Of a DNA stretch of 64,000 nt, positions 28,282 through 44,525 are shown in pieces. The DNA comes from Microbacteriaceae bacterium PS02070. Lineage in GTDB: Bacteria; Actinomycetota; Actinomycetes; Actinomycetales; Microbacteriaceae. Location of the stretch: NCBI GenBank assembly GCA_029959865.1, contig JASCPE010000006.1:1-64000 (forward strand), read 5' to 3'. A model generated the notes under the pieces. That model was not told where the DNA came from and did no database searches. It worked only from the letters and a program-made list of their open reading frames with translations. The position numbers and the translations under genes were made by a program. Position 1 is the first letter of the stretch. The number at the start of each line of letters is the position of its first letter.

Positions 28282-29532
28282 ATGTCCCACGATGAATCAA
28301 CAGAAACCGAGCGAATGCCGCTGGACGGGCTCCGCGTCCTGGAACTGGGCAACTACATCGCTGCCCCGTTCGCCTCGCGGATCTTCGGCGACTTCGGCGC
28401 CGAAGTGATCAAGGTCGAAAAGCCCGGCGGTGATGAGCTGCGTGACTGGCGGCGACCGGTGGGCGATACGTCGATGCTGTTTCGCACGGTCGGCCGGAAC
28501 AAGAAGTCGGTGGTCCTTGACCTGCGCACCCCCGAGGGGATCGATGCGGTCAAACGGCTCATGGCAGCCTCCGACGTCATCATCGAGAACTTCCGCCCCG
28601 GCACCATCGAGCGGTGGGGCATCGGTCCGGACGTCGTGCGGGAGCTCAACCCGGACGCGATCCTTGTCCGCATCTCGGGGTATGGCCAGACCGGCCCCTA
28701 CCGGGATCGCGCCGGGTTCGGCAGCGCGGCAGAGGCTTTCGCCGGGCTGCGCTACATCACCGGCGAGCCCGACCGCCCTGCCGCGAGATCTGCGGCGAGC
28801 ATGGCCGACACGGTCGCGGGCCTGTACGCGGTGATCGGAGCGCTCATGCTGCTGCTCCAGCGAGCCCGCGGCCGGGCGTCGGAGGCACGAGTCGTCGACA
28901 TCGGACTCTACGAAGGCGTCTTCTCCCTTCTCGAGAGTCTGGTCCCGGAATACGACGCATATGGCATGGTGCGCGAACGCTCCGGAGGAAAGCTCCCCGG
29001 TGTCGTGCCGATGGGCGCCTACCCGTGCGCGGACGGCCTTGAGGTGGTCATCGGCGGGAACGCATCGTCGGTCTTCCAGCGGCTGATGACCGTGATCGGT
29101 CGCCCCGACCTCGCGGCCGATGAGTCGTTGCGGTCCGCGCAGGGCCGGCAAGCGCGAGAGGACGAACTGAATGGCCTCATCGAGGGGTGGACGCGCGGCC
29201 TCCCCCTCGCCGAGGTCCAGGAAGCGCTCGACAGGGCGGGCGTCCCCGCGGGGCCCGTCTACGACGCGCCGAGCATTGCCGACGATCCGCACTACCGGGA
29301 GCGGGGCATGGTGGAAGAGCACGAGATCGTCGTCGACGACGAACCGCGCCTCATCCGCTTTCCGGGGATCGTCCCCACCCTTCCCGGCGCGGAAGGCAAG
29401 ACGCGATGGCTCGGACCGGACTTGGGCGAACACACCGAAGCTGTCCTTCGGGACGTCGCCGGACTCAACGACGAAGAGGTCGAGGCAATCCTCGCGCAGG
29501 CTCAGCCGAAGGAATCAGCCGATGCACGTTGA
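28282..29532 (+). CDS. Family III CoA-transferase (CaiB/BaiF)
   Basis: A 416-residue enzyme that moves CoA between carboxylates. The N-terminal motif LRVLELGNYIAAPFASRIFGD and the NKKSVVLDL segment are typical. The catalytic aspartate is Asp176 in MADTVAGLY. ATG 28282 was chosen; a GTG nine bases upstream is also possible. It overlaps the next gene by 11 bp. With an HMG-CoA-lyase-like enzyme and a 2-hydroxycarboxylate transporter behind it, the likely job is activating an imported hydroxy acid to its CoA thioester. The specific acid is not determinable from sequence. Confidence 0.93.
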   Translation: MSHDESTETERMPLDGLRVLELGNYIAAPFASRIFGDFGAEVIKVEKPGGDELRDWRRPVGDTSMLFRTVGRNKKSVVLDLRTPEGIDAVKRLMAASDVIIENFRPGTIERWGIGPDVVRELNPDAILVRISGYGQTGPYRDRAGFGSAAEAFAGLRYITGEPDRPAARSAASMADTVAGLYAVIGALMLLLQRARGRASEARVVDIGLYEGVFSLLESLVPEYDAYGMVRERSGGKLPGVVPMGAYPCADGLEVVIGGNASSVFQRLMTVIGRPDLAADESLRSAQGRQAREDELNGLIEGWTRGLPLAEVQEALDRAGVPAGPVYDAPSIADDPHYRERGMVEEHEIVVDDEPRLIRFPGIVPTLPGAEGKTRWLGPDLGEHTEAVLRDVAGLNDEEVEAILAQAQPKESADAR

Positions 29533-30382
29533 GATCACCGACGTCTTCCTGCGTGACGGTTTGCAGGATGAGCACGTCATCGTGCCGACGAGCGTCAAGC
29601 TGTCGGTTGCACGGGCGCTCGCAGCCGCGGGCGTCCCGCGAATCGAAGCGGCATCGTTTGTGAATCCGGCCCGCGTTCCCCAAATGGCCGATGCCGCGGA
29701 GCTCTTCGCTGCGCGCCCCTCGGACGCTCCGCCGTGGACGGCACTCGCTCTCAACGGCCGTGGGATCGAACGAGCGGTGGAGGCGGGGGTGCGGCAGGTG
29801 GAGATCGTCGCATCGGCCAGCAGGGCGCACAGTACGGCGAACGCGGGGAGAAGCACCGCGGACGCGCTCGCCGATATTGCTCGCGAGGTCGAGCGTCAGC
29901 CGCCATCGATCGAGTTCTTCGCCGGGGTGTCCACCGCGTTCACGTGCCCCTTCGAGGGGGAGATCCCGGTCGACCAGCTTCTGGAGGTCGTTCGGGGGTT
30001 CCTGGACATGGGCGTGCGCAACATCGGCCTCGCCGACACGCTGGGGAACACCCCCACCGATCGACTTCTGGACACTGCCCTCCGTGTGCGCGACGCAGAA
30101 CCGGATGCCACCTACTCCCTTCACCTCCATAACGCGCTCGGCCAGGCCCTGGACACGGCGGCCGCAGCCGCAGCCGAAGGCTTCGACCGATTCGACGCAG
30201 CACTCGGCGGCTATGGCGGATGCCCCTTCGCGCCCGGTGCCGCAGGCAATCTCGACACCTATGCGCTCGTGACCCACCTGCATGAGCGCGGACACACGAC
30301 CGACATCGACGTCGATCAGCTCGCGGAGGCGGTTGACCTCGCCCACCGTGCTGTGCGCGAGGCACCACCCCTGCCCGCCTGA
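29522..30382 (+). CDS. HMG-CoA lyase-like enzyme (hydroxymethylglutaryl-/citramalyl-CoA lyase type)
   Basis: A 286-residue TIM-barrel lyase. The N-terminal metal/substrate motif DVFLRDGLQDE (Arg11, Asp12, Gln15) and the C-terminal signature GGYGGCPFAPGAAGN with catalytic Cys234 match HMG-CoA lyases. These enzymes split 3-hydroxy-3-methylglutaryl-CoA to acetyl-CoA and acetoacetate; some relatives cleave citramalyl-CoA instead. ATG 29522 overlaps the CoA-transferase end by 11 bp, after AAGGA, so the two steps are translationally coupled. The coupling supports a CoA-activation then cleavage pathway. Confidence 0.92.
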   Translation: MHVEITDVFLRDGLQDEHVIVPTSVKLSVARALAAAGVPRIEAASFVNPARVPQMADAAELFAARPSDAPPWTALALNGRGIERAVEAGVRQVEIVASASRAHSTANAGRSTADALADIAREVERQPPSIEFFAGVSTAFTCPFEGEIPVDQLLEVVRGFLDMGVRNIGLADTLGNTPTDRLLDTALRVRDAEPDATYSLHLHNALGQALDTAAAAAAEGFDRFDAALGGYGGCPFAPGAAGNLDTYALVTHLHERGHTTDIDVDQLAEAVDLAHRAVREAPPLPA

Positions 30383-30461
30383 CATCATCCCCACCCACCC
30401 CACCACCCTGCCGCTCTCGCGGCTGACCTGCGCATCGTCGCGCACATTCGAGGAGACAACG

Positions 30462-31838
30462 ATGTCCGATCCACTCACCGAGACCGGTGCCCGCCGCGCC
30501 GTTCTTCCACCCACCACGTCCATCGGTACGACGACGCGCGGAAGCGTGCCGCCGTGGCGCCGCGTCGCAGGGCTCCCGCCCCTGGTGTTCGCGGTGTTCT
30601 TCGCCGTGATCCTGATCGCAGGTCTGACCGGCACGCTTCCCGACACGATGCTCGCCGGCTTTGCCGTGACGCTCTTGTTCGGCGGATTGCTGGCCTGGTT
30701 CGGAAACCTCATTCCGGTCGTGCGTGACTTCGGCCTCCCGACGATCCTGTGCACGTTCGCGCCCGCCGCGTTCGCGTTCGGCGGGCTCATGCCGCAGCCG
30801 TTCATCGAGGTCGTCTCGAACTTCGTCGACGGTTACGGCTTCCTAGACTTCTTCGTCATCGCGATCATCGTCGGGAGCGTCCTCGGCATGCCCCGGGCGC
30901 TGCTCATCAAGGCCGGGCCCCGCTTCATCGTCCCGCTGGTGGGATGCCTGGCTGCGACATTCCTCATCGTCGGTGCGGTCGGAGGTGTGCTCGGCTTCGG
31001 CTTCCTCGAAGCGATCCTCTTCGTGGCCGCCCCGATCATGGCCGGTGGTCTTGGGCTCGGCGCCGTCCCGATGGCAGACATGTACGCACGCCAAATGGGC
31101 GGCAGTTCGGCCGACTTCATGGGCGATCTGATGTCTGCCGTGGTACTGGCGAACATCGTGTGCATTCTCATCGCCGGCGTGTACAACGGACTTGGCCGCC
31201 GGCGTAAGCAGTTGTTCGTCGGCTTCAATGGGAACGGCCAGCTGCTGCGCGTCGAGGGCAAGCGCGATGACCTCACGATGCCGCCGAAGCTCGATGCCGC
31301 CACCTTCTCCACACTCGGTGTCGGTCTCGGCATCGCCGCGGTGCTCTTCGTGCTCGGTCAGGTGCTCGGAGCGTTCGTCCCCGCGTTGCACCCGTACGCA
31401 TGGACGATCATCGCCGCGGTCCTCATCAAGATTCTCCGCCTCTTCCCGGCGCACCTCGAAGAATCCGCGACCGCGTGGGGCGACCTCATCGGCGCTTTCC
31501 TCGTTCCCGCGCTTCTCGTGGGCGTCAGCCTCACCTACATCAGCATCGAAGAGGTCCTCGCCTCCCTCGCGAACCCCGCTTTTGTGCCGCTCACGGTGCT
31601 GACCGTGATCGTTGCGACGCTCACCTCCGGCGCGTTGGGCTGGCTCGTGAAGATGAACTTCATCGAGGCATCCATCACCCCCGGACTCGTCATGGCCGAT
31701 ACCGGAGGAAGCGGCGATGTCGCCGTGCTGAGCGCGGCCGGTCGGATGCACCTCATGCCGTTCGCCGCGCTCACCAACCGCGTCGGAGGAGTCCTCGTGC
31801 TCTTCGTGACCTCGCTCCTGGCCTCGCTGCTCCAGTAG
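30462..31838 (+). CDS. 2-hydroxycarboxylate transporter (2HCT/CitS-like)
   Basis: A 458-residue membrane protein with about 11 helices. The two re-entrant-loop motifs of the 2HCT family are present: AGGLGLGAVPM in the first half and TGGSGDVAVLSAAGRM in the second, followed by the PFAALTNRVGG helix. Family members import citrate, malate or other 2-hydroxycarboxylates with Na+ or H+, or exchange them. ATG 30462 follows GAGGAGA by six bases. It is the third gene of the CoA-transferase/lyase operon, 79 bp after the lyase, and probably supplies their substrate. Confidence 0.9.
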   Translation: MSDPLTETGARRAVLPPTTSIGTTTRGSVPPWRRVAGLPPLVFAVFFAVILIAGLTGTLPDTMLAGFAVTLLFGGLLAWFGNLIPVVRDFGLPTILCTFAPAAFAFGGLMPQPFIEVVSNFVDGYGFLDFFVIAIIVGSVLGMPRALLIKAGPRFIVPLVGCLAATFLIVGAVGGVLGFGFLEAILFVAAPIMAGGLGLGAVPMADMYARQMGGSSADFMGDLMSAVVLANIVCILIAGVYNGLGRRRKQLFVGFNGNGQLLRVEGKRDDLTMPPKLDAATFSTLGVGLGIAAVLFVLGQVLGAFVPALHPYAWTIIAAVLIKILRLFPAHLEESATAWGDLIGAFLVPALLVGVSLTYISIEEVLASLANPAFVPLTVLTVIVATLTSGALGWLVKMNFIEASITPGLVMADTGGSGDVAVLSAAGRMHLMPFAALTNRVGGVLVLFVTSLLASLLQ

Positions 31839-31855
31839 CGTCCCCCCACAGACGA

Positions 31856-31889
31856 AGAGCGGCCCCTGGGAAATCCCAGGGGCCGCTCT
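31856..31889. terminator. Bidirectional terminator between the 2HCT gene and rpoC
   Basis: Perfect 15-bp stem AGAGCGGCCCCTGGG / CCCAGGGGCCGCTCT with an AAAT loop, followed by CGTTTA on the plus strand. It sits between converging genes, 17 bp after one stop and 15 bp from the other. Confidence 0.9.
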
Positions 31890-31904
31890 CGTTTACGTCG
31901 TCGC

Positions 31905-35780
<3,876 letters not shown>

Positions 35781-35820
35781 TGGTTCTCCTGTGTCGGAAT
35801 TCTGTTCGCTGTGGACCGGA

Positions 35821-39315
<3,495 letters not shown>

Positions 39316-39618
39316 GGGGATTACCTCCATGAGCCCGGGCAGGGGCTGGTGTTCCTTGTCGTGTGGTGGAGCACTCCCCGCCGATCACCGCGCGACGCAC
39401 GCCGTCAGATATCCAACGGGGACGCACAGGCAATGCCGACCACCATATGAAGGCAAGGGGAAGGGAGCGCAACTACCTACCTTACGTCATCCGACGCGCC
39501 GTGTCCAGCCGGATCCTTGACGAGTTTCCGGACCTGCGGTATAACCCGCGGGCGAGGGCAGTGGACCCCCTCGATTCCTTCCTCGAGGGGGTCCACCGTG
39601 CGTGCCGGATGGGCGGTG
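39316..39618. other. Non-coding rpoB leader region
   Basis: A 303-base stretch with no protein-like frame. It holds the terminator at 39561-39596 for the upstream lipoprotein and, toward rpoB, a long leader with a possible weak promoter (TTGCGC, 17 bases, CATATG on the minus strand). No rplJ/rplL genes precede rpoB here. Confidence 0.5.
39561..39596 (-). terminator. Terminator after the LpqN-like lipoprotein pair
   Basis: Perfect 14-bp stem GTGGACCCCCTCGA / TCGAGGGGGTCCAC with an eight-base loop, 22 bp beyond the lipoprotein stop and upstream of the rpoB promoter region. Confidence 0.85.
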
Positions 39619-40287
39619 TTACTCCGTCCACTCCCACGTGACCATGACGGACTCGGCGAGATCGACCCGCTCCTCCGCGCTTGTCTCGCCCGAGAAGTTG
39701 AAGCTGACGATGTAGGTCTGTTGCGCATTGGAGGGCAGGTACTGCTCCACGAAGAACTCCATGCCCTGCTGCTCGATGTCGGCGGAGACGTGGCCGGACT
39801 CCGCGCCGGCGATGAGGACGGAGTCGTCGATGCGAACCTCCGTCGCACCGGCGGCGGCCAACTCACCCTCCACCGCGGCTTCGTACTCGGGGATGGAGAC
39901 CAAGCCGGCCGGGCTTCTCACGACGGAGATGTATTCGACGAGACCCTCTGTTGCGGCCTCATCAGAGGACACGACGACCTCGATGGGGTCAGTGGCCGCA
40001 TCGGGCTGATTGACCCACCCCTCGGGGGCGACGAAGCTGTATCCCGCGCCCTCGATCGTCTCTCCCGTGGCAGGGTCAGCGGTCAGCTCGCGAGCGGCGC
40101 TCGGCGCTGCCTCCTCGGCCGGGGTCTCCTCGGGCGCGGTCTCCTCGACTGCGGGAGTCTGCGTCGCGTTCGAGTCGGTCGTCGGGTCGGCGCCTTCAGA
40201 GTCGGCGTCTCCGCCAGAGCAAGCGGTCAGAGTGAGAAGGGCTGCAACCGAAGCGGTCGCGATGATGCCCGCGCGAGTACGTGTCAT
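39619..40287 (-). CDS. LpqN-like lipoprotein A
   Basis: A 222-residue lipoprotein with lipobox LTAC, then an acidic Glu/Pro/Ala linker and a domain beginning ATGETIEGAGYSFVAPEGW. The GYxxVxPEGW start and C-terminal ESVMVTWEW are shared with the next gene, so they are tandem paralogs. The fold looks like the LpqN/DUF1795 (MOG1/PsbP-like) group. ATG start with GTGGAGGG upstream. Mycobacterial LpqN proteins associate with the envelope; function here is unknown. Confidence 0.82.
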   Translation of the reverse strand: MTRTRAGIIATASVAALLTLTACSGGDADSEGADPTTDSNATQTPAVEETAPEETPAEEAAPSAARELTADPATGETIEGAGYSFVAPEGWVNQPDAATDPIEVVVSSDEAATEGLVEYISVVRSPAGLVSIPEYEAAVEGELAAAGATEVRIDDSVLIAGAESGHVSADIEQQGMEFFVEQYLPSNAQQTYIVSFNFSGETSAEERVDLAESVMVTWEWTE

Positions 40288-40325
40288 CCCTCCACCCTGG
40301 CGAGTGCGAACGGAGGAATGTGGGT

Positions 40326-40877
40326 TTACTCGGCCCATTCCCAGGTCACGAGCACGGATTCGGCGACGCTCCTGCGGTCCTCGACCGCGGTGTCGCCGGC
40401 GAACGAGAAGGTCACAACGTAGGTCTGATCCTCGTCGGAGAGGTAGTACTGCTCGGAGACGTACTCCACGCCTTGCTGTGCCAACTGCGCGGAAAGATGT
40501 GCCGACTCGCTGCCCGCGATCGTGAGCCGATCGTGCACCGTGACGTCAGTGGCACCGACTGATTCGAGCTCGGGAATCGCCGCCTCCTCGACCTCGTCGG
40601 CGGTGAGCTTTCCGCCCGGACTCAGCAGGACGTTGACGTTGCTGGCGAAGTTGCCGGTCGCTTCGCTGTCCATGGCAACCGAATCGAGGTCGAAGCCCGT
40701 GTCGCCGGGAACGGTCCAACCCTCCGGGACGACGTAGGTATACCCGTCTCCCGCAATCGTTGTGCCGGTGGCCGGCTCCGCGGACAGCTCCTCCGCGGTC
40801 GTGTCGCCGTTCGCACACGCCGCCAGGCTCAGGATCCCCGCAATCGTGAGGCACAGACCAACCGTGGTTCGCTTCAT
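40326..40877 (-). CDS. LpqN-like lipoprotein B
   Basis: A 183-residue lipoprotein with lipobox LAAC, lacking the acidic linker of its paralog. The domain begins ATGTTIAGDGYTYVVPEGW and ends ESVLVTWEWAE. ATG 40877 follows GGAGAAGAAG; an in-frame ATG 12 bases upstream with GAGGACGTG is an equally good alternative. It lies 38 bp upstream of paralog A, in one transcription unit closed by the 39561 terminator. Confidence 0.8.
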   Translation of the reverse strand: MKRTTVGLCLTIAGILSLAACANGDTTAEELSAEPATGTTIAGDGYTYVVPEGWTVPGDTGFDLDSVAMDSEATGNFASNVNVLLSPGGKLTADEVEEAAIPELESVGATDVTVHDRLTIAGSESAHLSAQLAQQGVEYVSEQYYLSDEDQTYVVTFSFAGDTAVEDRRSVAESVLVTWEWAE

Positions 40878-41038
40878 CTTCTTCTCCATCACGTCCTCAT
40901 CCATCGCTTGCGCATCGCCGGCAGAACGAGAGCTGCCGCGTCGCGCCCCCAGGTGCGCGGTGCATGCCGAACGCAACCGACACCCCCGCTGCGCGCTTCT
41001 GATCGGAAGCGGCATCACCGCTCTACCCTAGGGGCCGC

Positions 41039-42589
41039 TCATCGTCGGGGCGACCGTCCGGTCGTGCGTGCATGCCGAAACCGAACGCGGGTGCCCGGTC
41101 TTGCCTGAGCGATCCGATCCCGTGTGGCGTCCGAAACGACCGCGACGACAGGGTATCCACCCGTGACCGGACCATCGGGGCCGAGGATCACCGGCTGACC
41201 GTCGGGAGGAACCTGAATCGCACCGGGGAGCATGCCCTCGCTGGGCAGCTCACCCGAGCGTGCTCGGGCGAGTGTCGGTCCGGAAAGACGCACACCCACG
41301 CGACTCGTATCGGCGGTCACGGCCCATTCCGCGTCGTACAAGAGCGCGTGAGCGTCCGCCGTGAACCAGTCCGCGCGCGGACCAGCCTCAAGTTCGAGTT
41401 CCACTGTGTCGTCGGGTGGAGGACCCCACGGATAGACCTCCAGCACGGGAAGCTCCTGACTCACTTCTGCGACGTCGAGTCGATCACCCGAGACCAGCGA
41501 ACCCGGACCGAGACCCGACAACGTGTCGGTCGATGCCGATCCCAGCACCGGGAGAGCATCGATTCCCCCGAGGACGGCAACGTACGCCCTCACTCCGTGG
41601 ACGAACGGCCCGACGGCGATCTCCGCTCCGGGAGACACCGAGTGGGCGACATACGGATCGACATCGCGTCCGTCGATGCGGACGGGGCCCCATGCACCGG
41701 TGACGACGAAGACCAGCGTGCGGTGCACACGCAGCCTCAGCCCTCCGACTGTCACCTCCAGCGCCGGCGATGCCTCCGGATTACCCACGAGCCGATTCGC
41801 GAGACGGAACGCGGCACGATCGGCGGCACCGGCGGTCGCGACACCGTCCGCTCGGAGGCGCGTGCGGCCGAGGTCTTGCACCGTCGTGAGCGGTCCGGGC
41901 ACGACGACCTCGAGCGCTCCCGACGCGTGTGTGGGCGGGCGAGATGCCGGTGGAGCCGCGACAATCCGCTCGCGAGAGGCGCGGAAGCGGACGTTCGCGC
42001 CGGGACTCAGCAGCGCCGGGCGTTCGCGGGCAACGTCGAACAACACCGCATCCGTGTGTCCGATCAGTTGCCAGCCGCCAGGAGTCGCACGCGGATAGCA
42101 CCCGGTATAGGCGCCAGCAAGACCCACAGCTCCCGCCGGAACGCGAGTCCGGGGGGTGGCAAGCCGGGGCACATCGAACGGCCAGTCCTCACTGAGGAGA
42201 TATCCGAAGCCGGGCGCGAAGCCCGTGAAGGCCACCTCCCACGATGCGCTGACGTGCCTGGCCACCACCTCCTCGTCAGTGACTCCGAAGAAGCCGGCCA
42301 GCGCTGAAAGGTCTTCCCCTATATATGACACATCGAGGACGAGCGACGGGGGCGGCGTCTTCGCGTCCGCGGAGTGATCCGTGCCCATGACCCACGCGGT
42401 TACCGTGGAAAGCGACGTTCTGCGGGGGTCGATCTGCACGAGGATCGTCCGCGCCGCCGGCACGATGTCGGTTACTCCCTCGGGCGGATCGCCGAGACGC
42501 CGGATAAGCCGGACGACCTCGCTCGTGTCCGCCACCTCGACGAGCACTGCCGTGGCGCCGAAAGGCAGGATCCTCGGCTCGCTCACCAC
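41039..42589 (-). CDS. pxpBC: 5-oxoprolinase subunits B and C fused in one protein
   Basis: A 516-residue fusion. Residues about 1-205 are PxpB (KipI-like), with FTGFAPGFGYLL and VPAGAVGLAGAYTGCYPRATPGGWQLIG. Residues about 225-516 are PxpC (KipA-like), starting VVPGPLTTVQDLGR. With PxpA these hydrolyse 5-oxoproline to glutamate using ATP. In many bacteria the two are separate adjacent genes. Start is one of two GTG codons at 42589/42586, within the end of pxpA, so translation is coupled. A general role in amide/lactam hydrolysis is the alternative. Confidence 0.92.
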   Translation of the reverse strand: MVSEPRILPFGATAVLVEVADTSEVVRLIRRLGDPPEGVTDIVPAARTILVQIDPRRTSLSTVTAWVMGTDHSADAKTPPPSLVLDVSYIGEDLSALAGFFGVTDEEVVARHVSASWEVAFTGFAPGFGYLLSEDWPFDVPRLATPRTRVPAGAVGLAGAYTGCYPRATPGGWQLIGHTDAVLFDVARERPALLSPGANVRFRASRERIVAAPPASRPPTHASGALEVVVPGPLTTVQDLGRTRLRADGVATAGAADRAAFRLANRLVGNPEASPALEVTVGGLRLRVHRTLVFVVTGAWGPVRIDGRDVDPYVAHSVSPGAEIAVGPFVHGVRAYVAVLGGIDALPVLGSASTDTLSGLGPGSLVSGDRLDVAEVSQELPVLEVYPWGPPPDDTVELELEAGPRADWFTADAHALLYDAEWAVTADTSRVGVRLSGPTLARARSGELPSEGMLPGAIQVPPDGQPVILGPDGPVTGGYPVVAVVSDATRDRIAQARPGTRVRFRHARTTGRSPRR

Positions 42590-43338
42590 GGCGCTTCGAT
42601 CACCACCCCGGCGCCCCGCAGCGCACGCCGCACCGTCTCAGCCATCGCAACGGCACCCGGCGAATCCCCGTGCACGCACAGGGAGGCCGCATTGACCTCC
42701 ACCACGGTGCCGTCGACGGTCGAAACGGTCCCCTCCTCGACGAACCGGACGGCTCGCTCCGCAACCTCGACGGGATCGTGCAGCAGCGCGCCCTGCTCCC
42801 CCCGCGGGACCAGCGAACCGTCGAGGCGGTAGCCGCGGTCAAGGAACGCCTCGCGGAAGAACGGAATCCCGGCGGCGAGCGCGAGGCGCTCCAGCACACC
42901 CCCGAGGCCCAGAAGCGGCACGGCACGACCGAGGCTTTCGGACAGTTCCACGACAGCATCGACGAGGGTCCGCGCCGTCGCCGGATTGTCCGAGGCGTCG
43001 TGGTACAGCGCACCGTGCGCCTTGACGTAACGAATGTCGGCGCCCACCTCACTCAGCGCGCCGAGCTGGCGGATCAGCGATGCCCGGAGGGACGTGGGAG
43101 CGACATCCGGCCGCACCCGACCAAAGCCCGCACGGTCGTCGTAGGAGGGGTGCGCTCCGATCGCCACGTGGTTCTCTCGCGCGCGATCGATCGCCTCGCG
43201 CATCGACGCCGCGTCGCCGGCGTGACCACCGCACGCCACGTTCGCACTGGAGATGACGCGAAAAAGCGCCGCGTCGTCAGCGGTGGGAACGCCGTCGATC
43301 GTCTCGCCGAGGTCGGCATTGAGGTCGATCGAAACCAT
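42583..43338 (-). CDS. pxpA: 5-oxoprolinase subunit A (LamB/YcsF family)
   Basis: A 251-residue protein of the usual family length. The N-terminus MVSIDLNADLGE, SANVACGGHAGD, GAHPSYDDRAGFGR and VKAHGALYH motifs are all typical. ATG 43338 is preferred because the family begins at this point. It is the first gene of the pxp operon, divergent from a tripartite tricarboxylate-type transporter with 104 bp between the starts. Confidence 0.95.
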   Translation of the reverse strand: MVSIDLNADLGETIDGVPTADDAALFRVISSANVACGGHAGDAASMREAIDRARENHVAIGAHPSYDDRAGFGRVRPDVAPTSLRASLIRQLGALSEVGADIRYVKAHGALYHDASDNPATARTLVDAVVELSESLGRAVPLLGLGGVLERLALAAGIPFFREAFLDRGYRLDGSLVPRGEQGALLHDPVEVAERAVRFVEEGTVSTVDGTVVEVNAASLCVHGDSPGAVAMAETVRRALRGAGVVIEAPW

Positions 43339-43442
43339 GACCTCACGGTATCGGTTCGTTATCGCGGGGTGATTGCGCGACCCTGGGAGTTCGACCAGTG
43401 TGGAAAGACACGTGCGGCGCTGGTGCCGCACACGGAGGACTG

Positions 43443-44525
43443 ATGACGACACCTGCGACTCATAAGGAGCCGTTCAACGAACGGACCACTCCCCCCGGTG
43501 CGGTCTACACCGGCGTTGTGAAGACACGGCGTACCCCCTCATGGCTGCGCCCGTTCGGCACGGGGGCGTTCGCTGTTGTGGCCGCTCTGTCGATCGGAGC
43601 GGCGGTGTTCTTCTCATTCAGCTCGGCAAGCTCCGGTTCCGATCCCCGCTCATCGCTGACGCTCATCGCGCCTGCGGGCGCGGGCGGCGGATGGGACGGC
43701 TTCTCGCGAGAACTGCAGCAGAGCATGCGCACGGAGGGGCTGGCCAACAATGTCCAGGTCGTCAACATCCCCGGCGCAGGCGGCACGATCGGGCTCAGCG
43801 CCTTCGTCAACCAGGCGGGTCAGGACAACACTCTCCTTGCCACCGGTGCGGCAATGGTCGGCGGCATCGTGCTGAATAAGTCACCGGTCGACCTGGATGA
43901 CGTTCGCCCGATCGCCCGGGTCGCTGAGGACTACTCCGTGTTCATCGTTCGCGAAGACGCGCCGTGGCAGACGATCGAAGACCTGGCCGACCAGTGGGCA
44001 AGTGATCCCGCGAGCGTTCGGTACACGGGTGGATCCGCGGGCGCCATCGACCACCTCCTGGTTGCGCAGTTCGCGCAGGTTCAGGACATCGCCGCGGAAG
44101 ACATCACCTACATCCCGAAGTCGGGCGGCGCCGAGGCGATTGCGACGCTGCTCTCTGACACGGCGGATGTCGCCGTCACGGGGTACAACGAGGTCGAGGA
44201 TCAGATCGTGGCAGGTCGCGTGCGAGCACTCGCACTATCCGCACCGGAACGCCTGGAGGGTGTTGACATCCCCACGTTCGAAGAAGAGGGCATCGCAGTG
44301 AACCTCGTGAACTGGCGCGGGCTGGTCGCGCACAAGGGAATCAGCGACGAGCACTTCGCCGCTGTCAAAGAACTTCTGGAGGAAACGGTCCAGTCCCCCG
44401 CGTGGGCGGACTCCCTGTCCCGGAACAAGTGGCAGCCGTCCTACCTGGAGGGCGACGAGCTGGAGGAGTTCCTCCGAGAAGACCAGGAGCGTACGACCGC
44501 ACTCATTGAGGAGCTGGGGCTATGA
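43443..44525 (+). CDS. tctC: Membrane-anchored TctC-type substrate-binding protein
   Basis: A 360-residue binding protein of the tripartite tricarboxylate transporter (TTT) family. The ligand-binding motifs SLTLIAPAGAGGGWDG and VVNIPGAGGTIGLSAFV are present. Unlike most family members it has no lipobox: a 34-residue cytosolic N-terminus precedes one hydrophobic helix (about 40-60), so it is probably tethered as a signal-anchored protein. ATG 43443 follows GGAGG. Divergent from pxpA; the substrate may be 5-oxoproline or a related carboxylate (inference). Confidence 0.9.
   Translation: MTTPATHKEPFNERTTPPGAVYTGVVKTRRTPSWLRPFGTGAFAVVAALSIGAAVFFSFSSASSGSDPRSSLTLIAPAGAGGGWDGFSRELQQSMRTEGLANNVQVVNIPGAGGTIGLSAFVNQAGQDNTLLATGAAMVGGIVLNKSPVDLDDVRPIARVAEDYSVFIVREDAPWQTIEDLADQWASDPASVRYTGGSAGAIDHLLVAQFAQVQDIAAEDITYIPKSGGAEAIATLLSDTADVAVTGYNEVEDQIVAGRVRALALSAPERLEGVDIPTFEEEGIAVNLVNWRGLVAHKGISDEHFAAVKELLEETVQSPAWADSLSRNKWQPSYLEGDELEEFLREDQERTTALIEELGL

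Noticed and set aside
43410..43432. GTGCGGC/GCCGCAC dyad before tctC as a riboswitch or terminator
   Set aside because: Short stem, no U-tract or recognisable aptamer; kept only as a note under the pxp/tct finding.
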